NCBI GenBank assembly: GCA_019925105.1
Contig: JAHGAU010000023.1
Coordinates: 310,001-374,000, forward strand
Direction of reading: 5' to 3'
Origin: Niebla homalea
Lineage: Eukaryota; Ascomycota; Lecanoromycetes; Lecanorales; Ramalinaceae
DNA length: 64,000 nucleotides
Positions 58,216-64,000 of the stretch are shown here, piece after piece. The stretch's first letter is position 1. The number at the start of each line of letters is the position of its first letter. The position numbers were made by a program, and so were the translations under genes. Below the pieces are notes generated by a model, which had not been told where the DNA came from, ran no database searches, and saw only the letters and a program-made list of their open reading frames with translations.

Positions 58216-60310
58216 TCATCGCCCCACAGCCGAGGCACTCATGTGCAGGTTCTTGGCCGCGGGGGGTAAGCGTTTGTCGCGCTCGAAGACGAGACCGCAG
58301 TTGTTGCAGAGGGTCTGTATGGTATGTCAGACGTTGGCAGAGACAGAGTCGTGAATTGGTGAATGGATTGCATCAGGCGGGAAGTTGTGGGCAAAGAGCA
58401 AAGAAAAAGGGGGAGACGGGTCTGCGAGAGGAGGAAAAAGGGAGGAAAGGGGGAAAAGGATCGCTCACCCTAGGTCCAGCAGGGCCATCCCTCACGCCCC
58501 AGACAGCAGAGCCGAAAACCAGGCAGTGCGAGCAGCGCCAGGTTTGTCGTTCCCTACATAGCACATGTGTCAGCTCAATGGTCAATATCCTTTTGGACGT
58601 CTCTAGAGCGATGGATACTCAGAAGTAAGTGGCAAGGGTGAGGGAAAAACGCACCATTCGTTCAAGGACCCAGCTCCTCCACCACCGTATCCAGAATTGC
58701 CCACTTCCGGCGTCCCTCTCCCCTGCGGACTCAAACTCCTGAATCTCCTCTTCTTCTTACTCCGCTCCCCCCTCCCCATTGGCGTTTCCTCTTCGGCTCC
58801 GGGAGGAGGCCCTCTCGGCTCTGGCATCCCGCCCGCCATATTACTCGTGCTCGAGAACCTGGCCGTCTCCCGCCTCAGCCTTCGTAATTGCCTCTCCCGA
58901 TCGCCTTCCCGCTTCTCAATCTCCTCCTTCGACAGCCGCTCCAGCTTCGGCTCCCACTCATCCGCCAGTCCCTCTGGATCGACGCGCCACCCAGCTCCGG
59001 CCTCACTGGCTGCCATGTTGTCGACCTCGGCGCCATAGTAGCCGCCTACCAGCCCCCCGCTCTCACATGCCTCTTTCTTAAGGCGGAGGACGGCTTCGTA
59101 GATGGCGTGTGCCATGGCGGGGACCCACTCGCCGGATAAGCCGAGGTCAGCACATGTCTGCTTGGCGAAGCGCTCGGCCAGACCGACGGGGTGGAGGAGC
59201 GACCATTCGAATTTGTCAGTGTAGAGCTTGTTTTGGAGGTTAATGTTGAGGGTAACGATGCAGCGGTATGTGTCGTCTGGGTCAAGCTCGTTGTCCACGT
59301 GAGGCAGGTTGATAGGGGTAGGGGGGGTGGCGGATGGGTGTGGAGAGGCATGGGCGGAGATGTCGGGTTGGGGGGTTTTGGAGGGGGAGCCGTAGCCGTT
59401 GCGGGGGGTGTTACCGTTTGGCTGGGGTGTGCCGCGTGCGAGAAGGGCGGGGGTGGAGGAGTGTTCGCGGGAGCTTGCGGGTTTGATGGTCCGCTGAATG
59501 TTGCCGTTGGATGCGGTGGTGTCGGTGGAGTGGAAGAGTGGATGTAATGCCACGCCTGCGTATTCTTCCAGCTGTGACCGTATTTGGCCGCTGATTTCCA
59601 TGGCTAGCTTGGTGGAGTTGGGGAGGTCGAGATCATGCATGAGGATGGTAGCGAATTGGTCCGGAGTTATGAGGGTTTCGTGAAGGTTCCATAATAGGAT
59701 GTCCTTGAGACGGTAGGCTGGTGTGGGTTCAGGTACTCTGTATGCAGGAAGAGCAGGATTGATGCCAAGGTCTTGTGCATTGGGAGGAAGCGGCAGGGCA
59801 GGCTGGGGGGTATAAGATGGTATATCGATATCAATGCGTATAGGAATCAAGGTCAAGGGGAGATTGGTTTGGGCATGGTGTTGCTTGTCGGTCCTAGATG
59901 CTGATCAGATCATGGCAGCGTGGATGGTTGTTGTAGGGAATGGGTGATGGTGCGTACCTCACTATCCTCAGCTTCCCCATCCAGTCCCTCCAGATTCCTT
60001 GGACATCGACTGGGGAATGTAATTCTTTTCCGAGCTTGTCCACGTTACCCTCTTTAGCAACGGCCGGATCCTCTCTTCTGCTGCGTAGACCAGTGTGTCG
60101 CCTGGAGCCTTCATTGTCCTCGAAGATGTCGTCGTCATCGAACTCATCCTCGGCATAATTCTTAGCAATAGTGCCTCTTTTCGTAGTCCTGGCACTTGGT
60201 CCTGCGGGAAGGGTGGTTTGAGGGATGACCGGTGTAAGAAGAGAATTGCCGTATTGTCGAAGTCGAGGTGCGTAGCTAGAGATGAAAGCTTGCGGTTGGT
60301 TGGGGGTCAT
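58216..60310 (-). CDS. SFH1: SNF5-family subunit Sfh1 of the RSC chromatin-remodelling complex, with GATA-type zinc finger
   Basis: Four exons, 60310-59958, 59893-58655, 58553-58469 and 58314-58216, give 591 residues with all phases matching. The start is the ATG of MTPNQPQAFISSYAPRLRQY; the upstream in-frame codon is GTG. The N-terminus has an acidic stretch after NYAE. Two SNF5 repeats follow: LIPIRIDIDIPSYTP...LLWNLHETLITPDQFA and YRCIVTLNINLQNKLYTDKF...GLSGEWVPAMAHAIYEA. The Sfh1-type tail LSKEEIEKREGDRERQLRRL supports Sfh1 over Snf5. The last two exons encode a GATA-type finger, WRCSHC-x18-CNNC, as in filamentous-fungal orthologues. The protein acts in the nucleus, where RSC slides or ejects nucleosomes. 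The last intron is 154 bases. Confidence 0.9.
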
Positions 60311-61323
60311 CTTGGCGGTCACCGCGTCCGCGCTGTCGTCATATGTGCGTGATGGTCCGTTCTATCACACTGGAAGGAGGTACTTCTTTTTTTAATAGTC
60401 ACCTAGCCTTAGCACATTCGCAAATGGCCATGACACTTTCAACTTGGTAGAGATGCTGGGGATAGCGTGATGACACTGTATGCAAGCTCCGTAGAGGGTC
60501 TTTAAATTCTGACCGTGGTGCTATTTCAATCGGCGCAACATTTGACTGGTTCAAGGTTTGGGTCTCCAAAGGTCGCGTCAAAAGAGACGCATTTCGCAGA
60601 TCTACTAGAGAAGCTTTTGCGAATCTACACCAGGTCTTCAAATTGATTGCGAAAGCTTGGCGCTCAAGGTGAGTGCAGAAACTACGTAAATCGATCATGT
60701 TTGTCACCGTTGCACCATTAAACAAGGTTATTTAATGCTCTTATTTCTATAAGTAGTTTCACCCTTTTACCGTATATCTTATCATATATTGAAGCCTTGC
60801 GTGACCTCTACAGCTACCCCGGCTACAGCCAAGAACTCTCACTCAAAGAATTCTCCCACGTGGCCACATTTGAAATTGGTTGAATGGTACCGATCGATTG
60901 AAACACAATAACCCTCCAATTTGAACAAATGGAGTGACTTGAGAGGTATGCTGACTTTATTCTTGCTAAGCATTCGTAAGCTTCTCTGACATGCTAAGTG
61001 GTAGATCCAACAAATAAGTAAGGACTCTTCCGAGGTTTCTAGAATTCTGCAATCTGTTTCATTATTGTTCAAACACGGCTTTAGGAATGAATTGTAATTG
61101 AAACGATCTCATTGCCATGTATGGTCTTGATTGAAAGTCTGGGTTGGTATCAAATGAGCGCCGTGCTACTCCTGATCTGGATCCTGGATTTGCGACAGCT
61201 TTCATCACCGTGTCAGGGCGAAGTTTCTGACTGCCCTCAGGAGTCCAGGGACTTTGCTGCAGCAGGGATGAGGTGACCAAAAAGACATCATGTGCTGTTC
61301 TTAAACGGCAATGTCATTCTCTA
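60311..61323. other. Intergenic upstream of SFH1, nothing recognised
   Basis: Should contain the SFH1 promoter and the 3' region of the secreted-protein gene. A few short frames occur but no protein-like segment. Confidence 0.5.
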
Positions 61324-62001
61324 TCAAGTAAGATCCGGTTTGGCTGTAGGCGGTGGCGGTAGAGGAACCGCTGGACCTGTGAACTTATCCATCGGGCTAT
61401 CCGTCTGCCACACGAAAATCCCAATTGCACCTTTTTTTCCTGTGATGGTCCATCCGGGAACCTCCATGCTACTGTAGCACTGATGCAAACTCTGGAGGCC
61501 ATTTATTCGCATGTCCGTGAAGGAATCGACGTCGTACTTGAGCAACTCACGAGGCCCCTTGCGCAAAATGTTCCTCTTGTCTGGCACAGCTGGATCATCG
61601 TAGACCTCCCGAGTCTGTATAACAATGGAGCAGGATCTGAAGCTCCAGCGGAGGGGTAGGCTGATCAAACCGCTCGAGACGATGGATGATGCGTTGACTG
61701 TATTGAGCCTGCCATCTTGTGAACTTGAAAATTTCCCTGGCGAGCTCAAGCGGTTTTTGATGCTGGTGAAGATATATTGTTCGAAGAGATCATATTCCCC
61801 AATATCCTCGTTGAACTCATGGGCCGCGTGATTGCAATCAGGCCAAGAGAAATATGTATTGTTCCACCCGTCACTGAAGCGGGACTGCACAGTATTCCAG
61901 CAGGTCGGTTCCACTTGATGGGTCAAAGGTAGCACTGATGCGGGGAAGGGATGCACGATTGGTATCCAAAGAAAGAAGCCGAGAATGACTGCATGCTTCA
62001 T
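61324..62001 (-). CDS. Secreted four-cysteine protein of unknown function
   Basis: A single exon of 225 residues starting MKHAVILGFFLWIPIVHPFP, a clear signal peptide. The mature protein has four cysteines (positions 34, 56, 124 and 175), enough for two disulfide bonds, and aromatic-rich segments such as WNNTYFSWPDC and MEVPGWTITGKKGAIGIFVW. The C-terminus ends in a proline run (AVPLPPPPTAKP). No membrane helix or GPI signal is seen. I do not recognise the family. Small secreted cysteine-containing proteins are often host- or microbe-facing in fungi, but no direct evidence for that is visible. Confidence 0.65.
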   Translation of the reverse strand: MKHAVILGFFLWIPIVHPFPASVLPLTHQVEPTCWNTVQSRFSDGWNNTYFSWPDCNHAAHEFNEDIGEYDLFEQYIFTSIKNRLSSPGKFSSSQDGRLNTVNASSIVSSGLISLPLRWSFRSCSIVIQTREVYDDPAVPDKRNILRKGPRELLKYDVDSFTDMRINGLQSLHQCYSSMEVPGWTITGKKGAIGIFVWQTDSPMDKFTGPAVPLPPPPTAKPDLT

Positions 62002-62845
62002 GGTGTTGCCGTACGACTAGCGAAGGTAAGAGGAGAACAAGCTGATGCTCATATCCAGAAAATGTGGATGCAAAAATTTGTGGCTAAAGTGGACCTATCA
62101 GCAGACGTCCAATGGATAGCCCCATGGATTGGCGTATGGTTTCAGGGACGAGACACCGTGTGTCTTGCGCTTGATATGCCCATGGCTTGATAACAATATT
62201 CTGTCTGACATTCCAGAAAGGGATTGGTGGCCTGTTTGACCCCAGATGTGCCAACACAGCTGGCTTCACATTGGAGCAGGAAGTGAGACTAGGGTTTCAG
62301 GTCGTTTCTGGTTTGGCTCTTGTCGCTTTCGGAGGTTTCGCGCATGTCTCTGGATAATTGCGCGTTCGGCGCCTGCGATCTTCATTTTGACACCGACAGC
62401 TTGTCTCCTCCAAGCAGAGATCGACCCGAACCTTCATGTGATAAGAAATCTTACTCCCCACGTGTGTGGGGAAAAATCTAAATTCGACCTTTGACTTCTT
62501 CAGGCTCCACGGGGCGAGAGACAGTGTCGAGTCGTGAGATCTTTGTAACAATCTCAAGTAAGGGCGGATTTTTTGAGGCACGTCTATCCCAAAGACGTTC
62601 GACGTCAAACAGTGCTCCAAGAAGAGTATCTTGACGAAGCCATGGAACACCAGATGCCCGCTTAAATCTGAGTCTGAGCAGTAACGTTGTGAAGCCTCTC
62701 TCTACTTTGAATGTGCCCATGGACAACAAAACTTGGTGGTGAAGGCGAGTTAGAAGCACCCGATACGACGTTTGGCCGAAGATTATGTTCGCGAACAGAG
62801 CGTCCTCGCGGTTCACCTACCGCTTCACCGAATGCCCCTTGCCTG
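62002..62845. other. Intergenic, nothing recognised
   Basis: Lies between two minus-strand genes. Short frames (for example 62478-62816 minus) do not look like protein. Confidence 0.45.
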
Positions 62846-64000
62846 CTAGGTAATGCCCACGGTTCGTTTGTACGCGATCAAGTATTTTCTCATCTGATGT
62901 TGTCTGTAGTCGGACAATGCTTCGTCAAAATGCCTCCTAGCCAACCGCGAGACGTTGTGAGTGCAAGGCTGGCCCTCATCCATTAAAGCACAATAGTCTA
63001 TCTCTGCTTGCCACTCCCTGCGTCTTGCGTTATCTGGCATGAAAACATCCAGCCAATTCCACTTTGTCACCTTCCTGGAGACGGGCAGCATAGCGATAAA
63101 ACATAGTGCCGCCCGTCTTTCCGAGAAATGCAGGGTTACTGCCGAGGTGACTACCCCAGGCTGGTGCTCAAGTAACAGGCTTGGATATCGGCGGTGGATC
63201 AAAGCGGGCGGAACAAGCATGAGCAGATACGTGCTCAGCCAGACCAGTGGCACCAAGGCATTGATATCGGAGGCACCCAGCAAACTAGCGAGAATGGCTG
63301 CTTGCCCCATGAGAGATATCGCCAGGATCCGGCAGCAAAAGGGTATGACTCGAGCATTTACGACACGAACAGGGAGGTTCGTCAGGCTATGAAGCTGGCT
63401 GGAATAGCCACAAAGGACGTCCATGTGGGAAGAGTTCCAGGAAGGAGTGACGACGTGCACGTCTAGAGCGGCACCATGGGCCGCAGTCTTCTCCGTATCC
63501 AGGCGCACCTCACCCTTCTTTCCGAAGGCTGGAGAACATTTGTACTGTACAAAGACGAGGGTGATGGCATTGATGAGCATGCAGACCATTAGCAAGCTGC
63601 CACGCACCATCTGGAAGTAGCCCATCACAGCTGCCAGCCCAATCTGCAGAGAAACTTCAAAGAGTACGAGAGCTTGGCAAAAGCCGTGCAGCCACCAGGG
63701 GAGAGAGCGTGGAACATTCGTTCCTTTGAGGCCCATTCCCGATACAAAATGGAAACTCAATGACGTGTTCCGCCGTGGAATGTCATCATGATGCACCGTG
63801 ACCGTTGCGTTAGATCTATTCTTACGACCTCCTACGAGCCCAGAAAGTTCGAGCAGAGCCCGGTTGGCAGAGTAAAAGGAGTTACCATGCCTCAGGCTGG
63901 CGACATGATATGACTTGGTTGTGCCAAAGTCTTCGAACAACTCCCATTCGTCTATATCCCACAAGGCGTGAAGATCTCTCACACATCCCGAGACCGCTGG
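62846..64000 (-). CDS. Multi-pass membrane protein, 5' end outside the window
   Basis: The minus-strand frame is open from the right edge of the window to the stop at 62846, about 384 codons, with no ATG near the edge, so the first exon or start lies beyond 64000. Hydrophobic segments include ALVLFEVSLQIGLAAVMGYF, GSLLMVCMLINAITLVFV, CRILAISLMGQAAILASLLG and LVPLVWLSTYLLMLVPPALI. Soluble parts carry WDIDEWELFEDFG near the visible start and a basic C-terminal tail (RRHFDEALSDYRQHQMRKYL). I have no family name for it. Confidence 0.7.
   Translation of the reverse strand, partial: PAVSGCVRDLHALWDIDEWELFEDFGTTKSYHVASLRHGNSFYSANRALLELSGLVGGRKNRSNATVTVHHDDIPRRNTSLSFHFVSGMGLKGTNVPRSLPWWLHGFCQALVLFEVSLQIGLAAVMGYFQMVRGSLLMVCMLINAITLVFVQYKCSPAFGKKGEVRLDTEKTAAHGAALDVHVVTPSWNSSHMDVLCGYSSQLHSLTNLPVRVVNARVIPFCCRILAISLMGQAAILASLLGASDINALVPLVWLSTYLLMLVPPALIHRRYPSLLLEHQPGVVTSAVTLHFSERRAALCFIAMLPVSRKVTKWNWLDVFMPDNARRREWQAEIDYCALMDEGQPCTHNVSRLARRHFDEALSDYRQHQMRKYLIAYKRTVGIT

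Overview
The window looks like chromosomal DNA from a filamentous ascomycete (Pezizomycotina); I cannot place it to genus. Most genes contain several short GT-AG introns of about 45-80 bases. Fungus-specific families are present: Pth11/rhodopsin-type receptor, DUF3405, DUF3336-patatin, a STAND-type N-terminal domain joined to ankyrin repeats, and an abhydrolase-NB-ARC-TPR protein. Two long AT-rich blocks are almost free of CA and TG dinucleotides, the signature of repeat-induced point mutation (RIP). All exon joins below were made by eye from splice signals, reading phase and family resemblance. No alignment or transcript was available.

Layout. 1-7690 is a RIP-mutated, gene-free AT block that runs off the left edge. 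7921-16115 is an unstable border zone: a small ankyrin protein, a secreted protein gene, a PD-(D/E)XK nuclease-like gene, a frameshifted kinase-like gene, and a decayed second copy of both the kinase-like and the secreted gene in changed order. 16440-18420 is a low-complexity stretch whose pyrimidine bias switches strand. 18863-20293 holds a seven-helix receptor-like gene. 21461-24983 is a 3.5 kb transposon with intact terminal inverted repeats and a RIP-destroyed interior. 25199-31887 holds a CLC chloride transporter, a basic protein of unknown function and a GPI-anchored protein.

32384-45195 is the most interesting coding region. It carries a kinase-ankyrin protein, a 90-residue barrel-like protein, a STAND-type N-terminal domain with ankyrin repeats and a C-terminal membrane helix, a folylpolyglutamate-synthase-like gene, and an NLR-like hydrolase-NB-ARC-TPR protein. 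A possible extra gene (45415-46290), a 530-base MITE (46960-47489) and a patatin-family protein lacking its catalytic serine (47728-49516) follow. The architectures resemble fungal non-self recognition and programmed-death proteins, so this could be an immunity-type gene island, but that is inference.

49969-64000 returns mostly to conserved housekeeping content: a DUF5519 gene with a frameshift, a DUF3405 membrane protein, ERB1 (60S ribosome assembly), SFH1 (RSC chromatin remodelling), a secreted cysteine-containing protein, and a multi-pass membrane protein cut by the right edge. I recognised no rRNA gene, intact tRNA gene or CRISPR array.
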